Numbered from the stretch's first letter, positions 43,362 to 54,046 are shown. The stretch is DNA of 64,000 nt from Tridacna crocea (GCA_943736015.1 OX031062.1:31655462-31719461), one strand, 5' to 3'. Translations and numbers: made by a program. The notes: a model not told the origin generated them from the letters alone.

Positions 43362-43689
43362 GCCACCTGAATATATCGTCTACAAATGCTTCTTTTAATC
43401 TCTCAGCTGCAGATATCACATGGTAACGAAAACATGGCCACATAGTTTTTCAAATGAAGACAGTCGATCCTGACGTCCTGCAAGGTAAAGCCAGCAGAAC
43501 TCGCTGACCCTAATCTACAGTTTCTTCAAATGGTCTTTTGATCTTCTTCTGTATTGTCTAAGAAAGCAGTTAAAGAACTACTTGGTCCTTTGAGGATCTA
43601 TGTGCAACTGAATTTACCCAATAAAACCGTTCTCTATCAATATATATGTGCAGTTAAGGTACAGGAACAAAGAGCAAAACATTCTTTTT

Positions 43690-43907
43690 TAAATCATTAC
43701 CAAATGACAGTATTTTGCGCATTTCCAAATCGAAAGCATTTGCAGACGACAAAATAAAAGTGACTAAAAAATTGAATTTTTTTTTTTTTTTTTGAGAGTA
43801 GTAAACATTGTGGGAAAAGGAGAAAATGCTGGTTAACAAAAAAAAATTAACAGCATTTGCTTTCGATTTGGACAAACCTAAAATATTGTCGTTTGGTAAT
43901 GAGTTAA
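43690..43907. mobile_element. TM-A mosaic: Q arm on both sides
   Basis: Q arm and core to GCTGGTTAAC, an A-rich patch, then an inverted Q arm ending GGTAATGAGTTAA; no P arm. Confidence 0.75.
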
Positions 43908-44055
43908 GGGAATACCATCAAAAAAAATTTTTTTTTGTAATTTTATGATTCTTAATTACTGATGATTTGTATTGTTTTTTTTTTCATATAAATTTCAGTG
44001 ACATATATATTTTTTAATTTGCTGTGATGTGAAAATTCTAAATACCCACCTTTAA
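43904..44055 (+). mobile_element. TTAAGGGAATACC element, copy 1
   Basis: 152 bp, TTAAGGGAATACCATCAAAA to CCACCTTTAA; abuts a TM through one TTAA. Confidence 0.75.
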
Positions 44056-44129
44056 CCTGTCACTGGGCAAAAATATGGACTCCTATAAACTCAAAACACA
44101 TTTTGCAAACAAATTTCATGAGGCTCAAA

Positions 44130-44420
44130 CAATGTTTCTTTCTATGATAGAGTAGAAAACATCGTGGATAAAGGAGAAAAAGCTGGTTACCAGTATTTTC
44201 TCCTTCATTGTTGCTAAAGTGATAGTACATGTATCTGTCTATGATAGAGTAGAAAACATTGTGGATAAAGGAGAAAATGCTGGTTACCAGTATTTTCTCC
44301 TTCTTTATTGCTCAAGTAGTAAGTACATAATGTATCTGTCTATGATAGCATAGAAAACATTGTGGACAAAGTAGAAAATGTCGGTTACCAGTATTTTCTC
44401 CTTTTTTCAAAAGCCTTTTC
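44130..44420. repeat. TM core triplication
   Basis: Three ~100-bp tandem units, each TCTATGATAGAGTAGAAAAC then core with GCTGGTTACCAG; starts near 44140, 44233 and 44335. Confidence 0.85.
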
Positions 44421-44562
44421 CGAGTTGTTAAAGAATGGGAACAAAGGAGTCTAATGGTCACTATCGATAAAACTACAGGTAGAGTACTCATGACACCAGC
44501 GGGTCACCTTGTATGAGATTTTAATGTAAATTTGATTTACCACAAGTACAGCTTATCAGCTC

Positions 44563-44797
44563 TTAACCCTTTACCAAACAATTCCTGGTTTTCACGACCC
44601 TGAGATAGAACCCTTTAGAAAACATTGTGGGGAAAAGGAGAAAATGCTGGTAACCAGCATTTTCTCCTTTTCCCACAATGTTTTCTACTCTATCTAAGAA
44701 AAAAAAAAAACCACCATTTTAGCCACACTGAAATTGTCGTCTGCAAATGCTTTCAGTTTGGATAAGGCTAAACTTTTGTCGTCTGGTAAAGGATTAA
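44563..44797 (+). mobile_element. TM-A MITE, intact
   Basis: TTAA both ends; A-rich run after the core. Confidence 0.92.
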
Positions 44798-44941
44798 ATA
44801 CTATATAGGGATTTAGTACAAGTGTCCATCCTACGACCATCATACCTTTCTTCTCCAGGAAAAGTTTTGCATGATGAAATTTCCAGAATATGTTATGGTG
44901 TGATGCCATATCTTTTTAAAGCCAAGTTCATTGGTTGTATT

Positions 44942-45205
44942 GGTTGTATTGGGGTTTAACGCCACTTTAACAGCTAAGGTCATATCATGGCGGTCGGTGA
45001 TGCAAATGTGTTTCCTGGCTTTCTCACACCGATACTAACACAACTTTCTTTCCAAAGCCACCGACTACTTTTCTCACATGCTTCAGCAGAGGTTAGAGGC
45101 GACAATATGCCGGAAAGAAAGTTCGCCTCAACCGGGTATCAAACTCACAACCACCAGGTCATGAGTCTAACACGCTCACAACTGAGCCACCCGGGTGGGC
45201 TCAAT
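44942..45205 (-). mobile_element. tRNA-derived SINE
   Basis: Minus strand: GGTGGCTCAGTTGTGAGCG (A box), GAGTTTGATACCCGG (B box), then the body. Confidence 0.75.
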
Positions 45206-45427
45206 TGAAACAAGTCTATGTTTTTGCCATTTGGTAGAGTTAACACATTTACATCTATGTACACATAATTCATTCTGTACATTACGATGATTATATTGTT
45301 TAGTGATGTTTTATGGGCCAGAGGCCTATGCACTGAGATAAATTGTACAGTTCTAATCTGCAAGAAATGAGAAGAAATGAGAGAAAAAGAAGAGCAAGAC
45401 TTCATTATCAAGAAAGTATCCCACATT

Positions 45428-45597
45428 GTAAACTCTCTACCACACAAAAATTTAGACCTCATAATTAAAAGCATTTGCAGACAACAAATCAATGTAGTTT
45501 TCTTGACAGTACTTTCTCCTGTTTCCACACTATCTTTGAAAGCTTAGTTTGTTCCTTAAGGTCAGTAATACTTAGGACTGTTTGACAAAAGGATTAA
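45428..45597 (-). mobile_element. TM-A MITE, degenerate
   Basis: CTCTCTACCACACAAAA, GCATTTGCAGACAACAAA; half of the core remains. Confidence 0.6.
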
Positions 45598-45783
45598 CTC
45601 ACTACATCTTAAAACAAATCAGCAGATGCCAAAGAAGAAAGCTTTTGAAAACATTGTGGTAATACGAGAAAGTGCTGGCTTTTGCAGATAACAAAATAAA
45701 AGTGACTGAAAATTTAAAATTTGTTTTCTAAAGGCTTTTTTCTCAGGGGCGTCAAAGGTAGGAATTGTGTGGTAATGGTTTAA
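45593..45783. mobile_element. TM-A mosaic, core centre replaced
   Basis: P-like left arm and core to GTGCTGGC, then Q-arm sequence, then P end GGTAATGGTTTAA. Confidence 0.7.
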
Positions 45784-45960
45784 AGGTGGCCCTTCAGATT
45801 TTGAGACTAAAAATTTACAAAAGTTAAAAAAAATCTTCCTTATGCTCCCATTGTCATACTATTTTCATTTATAAAACCCCAGTACTCGAAAACCATCCGA
45901 CAACAAGAGAAATCAGAGATTTAATATGGCCAAGGTCAACACCGACGGGAAACACTTTCT
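45781..45960 (+). mobile_element. AAAGGTGGCCC repeat, copy 2
   Basis: TAAAGGTGGCCCTTCAGATT, GAAAACCATCCGACAACAAG. Confidence 0.65.
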
Positions 45961-46177
45961 ATTTTTACATGAGGAACTCGCTCATTTACGTACTGGAAAT
46001 ACACATGCGAAGTTTCAAACATAGCGTCCGAAGAAGATAATATGAAAAATAATTACATGTTTGTTATGTTATGGAATTTAAATGTCATTAGTCACGTGCT
46101 AGTCACTTAACATTCCCACAATGCATCTTTTTATTTTTGGCATGAAATCTAAAAATAGCTTAAGAGGCTACGTAGCC

Positions 46178-46332
46178 TGTTAAGGGAATACCATCAAAAA
46201 TTTTTTTTTGTAATTTTATGATTCTTAATTATTGATGATTTGTATTGTTTTTTCACATAAATTTCAATGATATACCGGTATATATTTTTTAATTTGGTGT
46301 GATGTGAAAATTCTAAATATCCACCTTTAAGT
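46178..46332 (+). mobile_element. TTAAGGGAATACC element, copy 2
   Basis: Same ends and body as 43904-44055. Confidence 0.75.
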
Positions 46333-46337
46333 AGTAC

Positions 46338-46392
46338 TACAGCTTGCTTCAAGCTGTAGTTAACAGCTTGTTTCAAGCTGTAGTTACAAGGT
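46338..46392. repeat. Tandem small hairpins
   Basis: CTACAGCTTGCTTCAAGCTGTAG, a 23-bp dyad, followed by a partial repeat of it. Confidence 0.7.
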
Positions 46393-46401
46393 TTTTGAAG
46401 T

Positions 46402-46500
46402 TAACTGACAATTTTCTCCATTTCCAACAATGTTGTTAACCCTACCAGAACGAAGTTCAGTTTTTGAGTCCCAATTAGGTCTACTTTGCTGTTAGAAAAT
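46402..46500 (+). mobile_element. TM-A right-half fragment
   Basis: AATTTTCTCCATTTCCAACA then ACCCTACCAGAACGAAG. Confidence 0.55.
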
Positions 46501-46649
46501 GAGATTTAAGCCAAAGGGTTGCTGTTTGATCTGATCAATACTGAAGAGGTTTTATCTAAAGCCAACCACTTGGGTCAATTTGTGACATGATACCGCATCT
46601 ATTATTTGGACAGGGATATAGCTGATCGCCATACCTTATCTGTGTTCAC

Positions 46650-46810
46650 ATCTTTACCTCACGCCAAGTGGAAACATACATAAGAGTGGAATAAATGATG
46701 GAATTCGTCTCTAGGGTACAGAATATTGTGAAAAAAAGGACTAACAATGGTTTCTGGCATTTTCTCCTATTGCCGCAATGTCTTCAAAAGCCTCACTTAT
46801 TAGTCATTAA
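46650..46810 (-). mobile_element. TM-A MITE, degenerate
   Basis: GTACAGAATATTGTG left core, TTTTCTCCTATTGCCGCAAT right core; right end merges into the next copy. Confidence 0.6.
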
Positions 46811-47035
46811 TCCTTTACCTAACAATCCCTGGTTTTTACGACCCCGAGAAAGAAGCCTTTTGGAAACATTGTGGGAAAAGGAGAAAATGCTGGTAACCAG
46901 CATTTTCTCCTTTTTCCACAATGTTTTCTTCTCTGCTTAGAAAAATTTTCAGTTTTCGAGTTACGCTTATTTTGGAGGCTGAAAGTGCTTTTAATTTGGA
47001 CTAGTCTAAAATTTTGTTGAATGGTAATGCGTTAA
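46807..47035 (+). mobile_element. TM-A MITE, intact
   Basis: TTAA both ends. Confidence 0.92.
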
Positions 47036-47084
47036 AACTTGAAATGTTTGCTAAAGGAATAAACTTTGCTACTCCAGAAGAGTT

Positions 47085-47190
47085 TTTCCGGGTCCAGTAT
47101 AAAGCAAGCAGTTTTTTGAAAACATTGCGATAAAGTTGTTCATAATCAGCAATTTCTCCTTTTGCTGCAGTACTTTAATATGTATCAAGG
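47085..47190. mobile_element. TM core remnant
   Basis: GAAAACATTGCGATAAAG, AGCAATTTCTCCTTTTGC. Confidence 0.45.
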
Positions 47191-47278
47191 ATCATAGTTA
47201 TTATTGATACATGTATGGATAATTGGACCTCTCAACATTTTTATATATATTAACCTTTAATATCCTGCTAGATGAATT

Positions 47279-47333
47279 AAACAAGAGCTTTACAGAGCGG
47301 CGCATATATGCCTGAAGGGGCTTGTCACTGAAT
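47279..47333 (+). mobile_element. Helentron-like head fragment
   Basis: AAACAAGAGCTTTACAGAGC to GGGGCTTGTCAC, followed at once by TM core sequence. Confidence 0.6.
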
Positions 47334-47377
47334 TTTCTCCTTTTCCCATTATAACATTTTCAAAAGAAGTATTCCTC

Positions 47378-47506
47378 AACTCATTACCAAGCGACAAAAT
47401 TTTAGGCTTGTCCAAATTGACAGCATTTGCCGACAACAAAATGAAAGTGACTGAAAATTTGAAATTTGTTGTGTGAAGGGTAGAAAACATTGCAAGAAAA
47501 GGAGAC
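47378..47506 (-). mobile_element. TM-A left half, interrupted
   Basis: Q arm and core to GAAAAGGAG, where a helentron-like element begins. Confidence 0.75.
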
Positions 47507-48027
47507 AAGAGCTTCGCGAAGTGGCGCATATACGCCCGAAGGGGCTTGTCAGCAAAATGAGTTGAAATGACGGAAGGGCCATGAATGAAGAATAGTTAAT
47601 CTCCATAATATGTGAAAAATATTAAAGGGCAATAGCTAAAAAAAGAAAAGTGGCACAGTTACAAATTTTGTAAATTGCTGTTCTCCACAAGGTGTTCTAT
47701 CAGTCTTGAAAGGTTCAAGATCATAGCTTTTATATTTTAGAAATTATGTCCCAGACGAAAATTCAAAGAGAAAACTAACAAGGGGCAATAACTCAAAAAG
47801 AAGGATGGCAGAGTTATGGTTCTTATGCAGTACACTTCTTCATAATGTGTTCTATTAGTCTTTGAAGTTTCAGATGATAGGTTTTAAAGTTTGGAAGTTA
47901 TGGCCTGGAAAAAAATTCAAACTGAAAATTAACAAAGGGCAATAAATAAAAAAAAAAGTCAGAGTTATGGTTCATGTGAACTGCACTTCTCTATAATGTG
48001 TTCTATCACCTTATGAAGTTCCAAGCC
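47507..48027 (+). mobile_element. Helentron-like element, 3' truncated, ~155-bp units
   Basis: Head ACAAGAGCTTCGCGAAGTGG; three units marked by AAGGGCAATA near 47624, 47783 and 47935. Unit words (GAGTTATGGTTC, CACTTCT) recall family 2. Confidence 0.7.
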
Positions 48028-48520
48028 CCCTTTTCATAGAGCAGGGCTCAATCGTTATATACAATCCCTGCACCTCATCTACGCAAGCCAAGACTGACAA
48101 TTCACTACGCTACTCTACCCTTGGCAGATCAAGCTTGATTTTTACATTCCCCCAATACTCTTTTTCATTGGATGCAGCCAGCTCTAGCTGCAACGAATGA
48201 AATCGCTCATAGCATTTCATCTTTGATAAAAATAGAATAAGGTCGCGACCGTTCGAAAAGAAGGTATACATGGAAACCCAAGTGATGTCTGCTTATCGCT
48301 TCCTGTTGAATAATTGTATTCGTAAGCGGTTTGTAAAACTATACTTCATTGGCTTTCAGAAATATGATGTAAAAGGGGGTGATAACCAGCATCCAATAGA
48401 GGGCGCATCGCAGGAATCTCGAAATCGGGCTCAATCAGCCAAGGTAAGATACACGTAGTGATCGTAACCTTGGCTCGCAAAGATGCTGCACCTACACTAG
48501 GGTAGACTTTAGTATTTGCA
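48028..48520. other. Gap: MITE-end scrap and an unassigned open frame
   Basis: CCCCCTTTTCATAGAGCAGG is the end of the GAGCC hairpin MITE. A frame at 48270-48443 ends at a good donor (AAG/GTAAGA) but is unrecognised. Confidence 0.35.
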
Positions 48521-48524
48521 GTCA

Positions 48525-48592
48525 TAATATTCCCACAATGTTTTTAAAGACTTCCTTCCTCAGGGTTGTTTAAAGCTTGATTGTGTGGTTAA
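48525..48592 (-). mobile_element. TM-A right-half fragment
   Basis: TTCCCACAATGTTTTTAAAG to GTGTGGTTAA. Confidence 0.65.
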
Positions 48593-48818
48593 TCCTTTAC
48601 CACACAATCACCACTTTTCACGACTCTGAGGGAGTAGCGCTTTGAAAACATTGTGGGAAAAGGAGAAAAATGCTGGTAACCAGCATTTCCTCCTTTTTCC
48701 ACAATGTTTTCTACCCAGCTAGAAACCAATTTCAGTTTTTGAATTACATTTATTTTGTCGTCTGCAAGTGCTTTCAATTTCGACTAGTCTAAAAATTTGT
48801 CGTTTGGTAAAGGGTTGA
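48589..48818 (+). mobile_element. TM-A MITE
   Basis: TTAA left, TTGA right. Confidence 0.92.
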
Positions 48819-49148
48819 AAGGTTAGAGCATCACAATGTCAGCATCAAACAGTGAGCTTGTTTCATCACTATGTGCAGCAGTGACAAGTGATATTTTACA
48901 ACATAATACCAACAAATATTGCATTGATACACTGGGTTTATCTAGGAGTCAACCTTTTCTCTGCCGAAATACTACATTAAGTACATCAGTGTATAGAGAA
49001 ACAAAGAAAACCTATCAAACAGTGTTGTTTTTTGATATTTTATTGAAAATAGAATAAACACAGGCCTGCTGCGGTGAATACTTAAAATTGTTACAATAAC
49101 TTTTCAACTTGTTGTAAATGCTGTTAGAAAAAAAAGAAGATAACATTA

Positions 49149-49378
49149 TTAACCCATTACCAAAGGACAATATTTTAGACTGGTCCAAATTGAAAGCATT
49201 TGCAGACGACACAATAAAAAGTGACTGGAAATTTGAAATTTGTTTTGTCAAGGGTAGAAAACATTGTAGGAAAAGGAGAAAATGCTGGTTACCAGCATTT
49301 TCTCCTTTTCCTACGATGTTTTCTAAAGGCTTCTTTCTCAAGGGCGTCAAAAGTAGGGATTGTGTGGTAATGGGTTAA
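49149..49378 (-). mobile_element. TM-A MITE with paired core change
   Basis: TTGTAGGAAAAGG left and CCTTTTCCTACGA right: both arms carry GTAGG for GTGGG. TTAA both ends. Confidence 0.93.
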
Positions 49379-49484
49379 AAACCCAATAACAATCATTGCT
49401 TTGTTTTCTGAGACAGAAAGGAATGTTCTCTAGATCAAACAGTCAATGTTAAGAAAAGAAAAAGGTTATCAATAAAATGGTCAT

Positions 49485-49712
49485 TTAGCCCTTTACCATA
49501 CAATGGCAACTTTAAACACTCCTGAAAGAGAAAGCTTTTGTAAAAATTGTGAAAAAGGAGAAAATGCTGAGTACCAGCATTTTCTCCTTTTCCAACACGT
49601 TTTTCTATCCTATCAAAGTCAAACAATTTCATATGAGCCACATTAAAACTAGCATCTGCAAATGCTTTCAATTTGGACAGGTCTAAAATTTTGTTGCGAG
49701 GTAAAGGGTTTA
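49485..49712 (+). mobile_element. TM-A MITE
   Basis: TTAG left, TTTA right; core slightly shortened. Confidence 0.88.
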
Positions 49713-49938
49713 CATCAAATCAAAACAATGTTTCAGTAACATTCAGCCACTGATTCTTAAAAACAAATAAAAACTTAAAAAAGTAAGAAAATCCCCAACA
49801 CCAAACAAAAATTGAAATAAAAATCATATGTGAAAGAAAAGACTAATTTGTTAACTGAAAGACATTTTATGTTAGTCAGGCAAGTTAAGTCTTTACAAGA
49901 AATGCTCTGCACAGAATCTTTAATAAAGAATAATGCAG

Positions 49939-50094
49939 ATGATTATAATATCAGAGCTCCAGATAAAGGGAGTGATTTTGATTTCAAAATTGAAAATATT
50001 AATTGTTCTCCACTAAACCCTATCTTGTGGGTACTTATTAGAATCGTCTCGATGAGACGATTCTTATGAGTACCCACAACATGGGGTTTGGAAG
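49939..50094 (+). repeat. RAPD repeat, copy 2, with inverted duplication
   Basis: After TGCAG, frame DDYNIRAPDKGSDFDFKIEN. A 33-bp stretch at about 50017-50049 is the inverse of the next 33 bp. Confidence 0.75.
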
Positions 50095-50180
50095 ACAAAT
50101 AAAGGATTTAGAATACCATCACTTCCTTTCATCCGCAGCTCTGTAGTATTATATATTATGTACATCATCTAAATGACAGA

Positions 50181-50410
50181 TTAACCCATTACCACACAAT
50201 CCCTTCTTTTGACGCCCCTGAGAAAGAAGCCTTGTGAAAACCCTATGGGAAAAGGAGAAAATGCTGGTAACCAGCATTTTCTCCTTTTCCCACAGTGTTT
50301 CCTACCCTTCCCAGAACAAATTTCAATTTTTCATTGACATTTATTTTGTCTTCTGCAAATGCTTTCACTTTGGACCAGTCTAAATTTTTTCCCGTGTGGT
50401 AATGGGTTAA
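50181..50410 (+). mobile_element. TM-A MITE, intact
   Basis: TTAA both ends. Confidence 0.93.
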
Positions 50411-50649
50411 AAGAAAATAAAATGTAATCAAATGTAAAATCATATCACAGCAACTGGTAGATTATGATAGAGAAAAAGAAAAACAACAAATCTTGATAAG
50501 AAAAATAAAATTTTCAAAATGTATAACAAAGTAACAGAAAATGCACATGGGAATGATTTCTACTTTGGACAATGTAGGAGGGGGGAAGGGGGGAGGGGGA
50601 GAGGGGAAAGGTTTTTCCAGACACAAACAGATCTGTGTAATTAATGTCT

Positions 50650-50877
50650 TTAATCCTTTACCACACAATCCCTAATTTTGGTGACCCTGAGAAAGAAGCC
50701 TTAAGAAAACACTGTGGAAAAAGGAGAAAATGCTGGTAACCAGCATTTTCTCCTTTTCCCACAATGTTTATACCCTTCACAAAACAAATTTTAAATTTTC
50801 AGTCACTTTACTTTTGTCGTCTGGAAATGCTTTTAATTTGGACAAGCCTAGAATATTGTCACTTGGTAATCAGTTAG
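50650..50877 (+). mobile_element. TM-A MITE
   Basis: TTAA left, TTAG right. Confidence 0.92.
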
Positions 50878-51311
50878 CATTTTATCAGACTAAAATTTAC
50901 TTCTCTGCAGCTGCAAACATTAGTTGGTGGTGTTCATCCATAAATTCTTAAAGGTGACACATCAGCTACACAAGTGCTTGTGACATTTTTGAGGTTTTAC
51001 TTGATAAAGGTAACTTTGACTACCTGCGTGGCTGGCTACAGAACTGACATAAAAGACACTTTTGGACATCTAGTAATAAAGTTTTTGGTTTTCACTCCAT
51101 TTGTACTTGAGGTGACATAATAAATTATGCTGATTTCGCAGACAATGTAGGTCAAGATAAGACTGAACAGATTGTGTAGCCTGATCTTTGATAGACATTA
51201 TCTGATATTAAATGAAAGTAATACTGAGTGATACAGCCTTGACATTAGAATATGCTAATCCTGTTTACTGACTGAGAATTTCTATTTTATTCTTTGAATA
51301 CTACAGGTGCA
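50878..51311. other. Gap: no gene; dyad near 51140-51205
   Basis: GTCAAGATAAGACTGAACAG and TAGCCTGATCTTTGATAGAC form a loose repeat also seen at 33890, 34725 and 36540. Confidence 0.4.
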
Positions 51312-51484
51312 ATTAACTCTAAGATTACAAACAACAAACCAATTATTGGTATTTTCAAATTTGAAAGCATTTGGGGACCAAAGTGTAACTGTAACTTGAA
51401 TAGTGATTAAGCTTGTCTTTGATAGGTTACCAGCATTTCTTCCTTTTCCCACAATGTTTCAACTGGCCTTTTTCTCAGCATTTT
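51312..51484 (-). mobile_element. TM-A MITE, left core arm lost at the centre
   Basis: Q-like arm then GGTTACCAGCATTTC; right end disrupted. Confidence 0.65.
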
Positions 51485-51712
51485 TAACCCTTTAACCCAT
51501 TAGGCATTTCTATGGTATCTCTAATTGACCCTAAATAACAGCAAGGATAAAGCCATTTCTTATGTGTATGTGACACCTTTTGATAGTGTAGAAAACGTTG
51601 TGGCAAAAGGTGAAATTGCTCGTCATGAGCATTTTCACCTTTTGCCACAATGTTTTCCAAAGGCTCCTACAAGCAATGCGTAGAAATGAGTATCTATGGA
51701 GTAAAGCGTTAA
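51484..51712 (-). mobile_element. TM-C MITE, intact
   Basis: TTAA both ends; centre GCTCGTCATGAGC. Confidence 0.92.
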
Positions 51713-51885
51713 GTCCTAGAAATATTATAGAAAAAGGATGAAATGCAGGTAACAACCAAATTCCCCCCTTTTCCACAAAGTTTTCCCTTACCCAAAACTA
51801 TACAATTTATGAATTGCATTTATTTTGTCATCTCCAAATGCCTTTAGTTTCGACAAATCTCAGATCTTGTCATTTGGTAGAGTTA
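51713..51885 (+). mobile_element. TM-A MITE, P arm lost
   Basis: AGAAAAAGGATGAAATGCAG, Q arm to GGTAGAGTTA. Confidence 0.65.
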
Positions 51886-51934
51886 TTGATTTTTCAGACG
51901 ACAAAAATTTAGAGACAGGTCCATATTGTGAGCA

Positions 51935-52174
51935 TTAATTCTTTACCACACGACAAAATTGTAGACTTGTCCAAATTGAGAGCATTTGCAGACGACAAAA
52001 TAAATGTCTGCAAATGCAGGCTAAAAAATTGAAATTTGATTTGGGAAGGGTAGAAAGCATTGTGGGAAAAGGAGAAAATGCTGGTTACCAGCATTTTCTC
52101 CTTTTCCCACAATATTTTTCAAAGGCTTCTTTATCAGGTTTGTTAAAAATCGGAATTGTGTGGTCAAGAGTTAA
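51935..52174 (-). mobile_element. TM-A MITE with Q-arm duplication
   Basis: TTAA both ends; TGTCTGCAAATGCAGG inserted after GACGACAAAATAAA. Confidence 0.92.
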
Positions 52175-52221
52175 TTCATAGATAAAATATTAGATGAGGC
52201 TCTGATGATTGGATTTAGTTT

Positions 52222-52505
52222 TGTTGGGGTAAAAACTTTGAAGGAAAAGAAGAAATGCCAGTCACAGCATTTTTTTCTTTTTCCCACAATGTTTTCAGGG
52301 GCGGATCCAGGATTTCTTCAGGGGTGGGTCAACTCAGTCAATCTCAGATATGCAGACACGGACCCAAAGCATAAATCAGTCGCCAATGAGTTGGAAGTCC
52401 TTTGAAAAAAATCTGAAAATTTAGGGGGGTTCGTCCGAACGCCCCCTGGATCCACCAGTGGTATTTAAAAGCCCTTCACAGGGTCATAAGAATACAAGGT
52501 TTTCA
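52222..52505 (-). mobile_element. Degenerate TM copy hosting another MITE
   Basis: Core to CCCACAATGTTTTCA (52298) resumes at 52463 with TTTAAAAGCCCTTCACAGGG. Confidence 0.65.
52299..52461. mobile_element. MITE with GGGGCGGATCCAGG / CTGGATCCACC ends
   Basis: Inverted GGATCCAG ends and a CCCCC/GGGGG-bounded body; sits inside a TM core. Confidence 0.7.
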
Positions 52506-52837
52506 TTGCAGGGTCAGATAAAGTTGTTGCAGTATTTTATTGACCATAGAGTTTCATTTGTCTGATTTTAATTACAGACATATTCCTACAACCTGCAGTA
52601 AAATTCTCGAAGACCAACCAAATTAAAGTCACCTGCATCATCTGTATTGATTTTAGGGTCATCTTACATGATTTCAGTGTCTAATTATGTAATTAAAATC
52701 ATTTTCCCTGGACTGATTCATTTTATTGATATTTGTGTAAAACTTAGATCATTTGGAGAGCTTTGTTTCTTATCCAGTACACAGGATCATGATACAACAA
52801 TGAAAAAGACTCATATTTTTTTCAAGTGCCTTCTCAA
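52506..52837. other. Gap: nothing recognised
   Basis: AT-rich, no gene or known repeat. Confidence 0.3.
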
Positions 52838-53076
52838 CCCAGACCTGTATTCACCAACCATTCTCAAAAACATTCTTTGTCTTATTCTCCAGAATTTTCT
52901 ACATCTGTGTGTAACACTTATGATTGGCTAAACCATTCGGTTTAGCCAATCACAATGGTTTAGCCAATCAGAAGTTGTGTTACTTACAAATGTAGAAAAT
53001 CTTGGAGAATAAGATTAAAGAAATGTTCTCAAGAATGGTTGGTGAATAAGAATGGTTGGTAAATACAGGTCCTGGT
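52838..53076. mobile_element. Palindromic MITE, family H, intact
   Basis: CCCAGACCTGTATTCACC to AATACAGGTCCTGG; centre has a duplicated TTTAGCCAATCA. Confidence 0.88.
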
Positions 53077-53150
53077 GTAGTTTAGGGTTAACACTTTTTC
53101 AAACATTTTTTACATTGACCCTTAAACCACCTATGTCATGGTGTGAGGAT

Positions 53151-53345
53151 AGGGTCTGATTTCACCAACCATTCTTTACAACATACTTGGTCTTATTTTC
53201 CAAGATATCAAAACAAATATGAAAGTAACACATCTAATTGGCTAAACCATTTGGTTTTGCCAATTAGAAGTTTTGTTACTTCAAATTTTGAAATTTCTAA
53301 TAACTAAGACTAAGAATGTTCTCATGGGGAGTTGGCAGGCCCAGG
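53151..53345. mobile_element. Palindromic MITE, family H, diverged
   Basis: ATAGGGTCTGATTTCACC start; arms meet at GGCTAAACCATTTGG. Confidence 0.8.
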
Positions 53346-53416
53346 AAGCAATCACTGAATGATCAATCTTAATTCTAGACCTTGTTTCACAATCAATATG
53401 AAATGAACTAGTTTGA

Positions 53417-53613
53417 AGTTTTTACCAAACAATCCCGACATAAAATTGAAAACATTGTGGGAAAAGGAGAAAATGCTGGTAACTAGCATTTTCACCTTTT
53501 CTCAGATTATTTTTGCCCTTCCAAAATCAAATTTCAATTTTTGATTCACATTTACGTTGTTGTCTGCAAATGCTTTCAATTTGGACTGGCTAATTTGTTT
53601 GATAAAGAGTTAA
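53417..53613 (+). mobile_element. TM-A MITE, P arm shortened
   Basis: TTTTACCAAACAATCCCG left, TTAA right. Confidence 0.85.
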
Positions 53614-53846
53614 CTCTTTTCCAGACAACATTATAGGCTTATCCATATCAAAAGCAATTGCAGAAGGAAAAAATAAATTGTGTCTTTTATTACGGAATTT
53701 TGTCCTTGACATGGTACAAAACATTGAGGGAAAAGAAGAAAATGCTACTAATAAGTTTTTCTCCTTTTTCATACGTTTTTTCAAAAGCTTTTCAAAAGCT
53801 TTTCTTTTCCAGATGATTAAAACACATGAATATTTGGTGAAGGGTA
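53610..53846 (-). mobile_element. TM-A MITE, diverged
   Basis: Shares TTAA 53610-53613; core ATTGAGGGAAAAGAAG; TTTTCAAAAGC duplicated. Confidence 0.75.
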
Positions 53847-54046
53847 AGTACAAATTAATGCACACAGTGAAAAAATTGTGGACAAAAAATCATTGTCTGT
53901 TGAAAAAATTACACGATGAATTTGCTGTAGTAAATAAATGCTGATGCCTATATGTCTTCCAAATTATCTTCTGCTTTCCGTTTTAGAACTGTTCTTCATG
54001 TGGTATCCTGAAAGAAAAGTAAAGAATACACTCTTAGAGCACTTAA

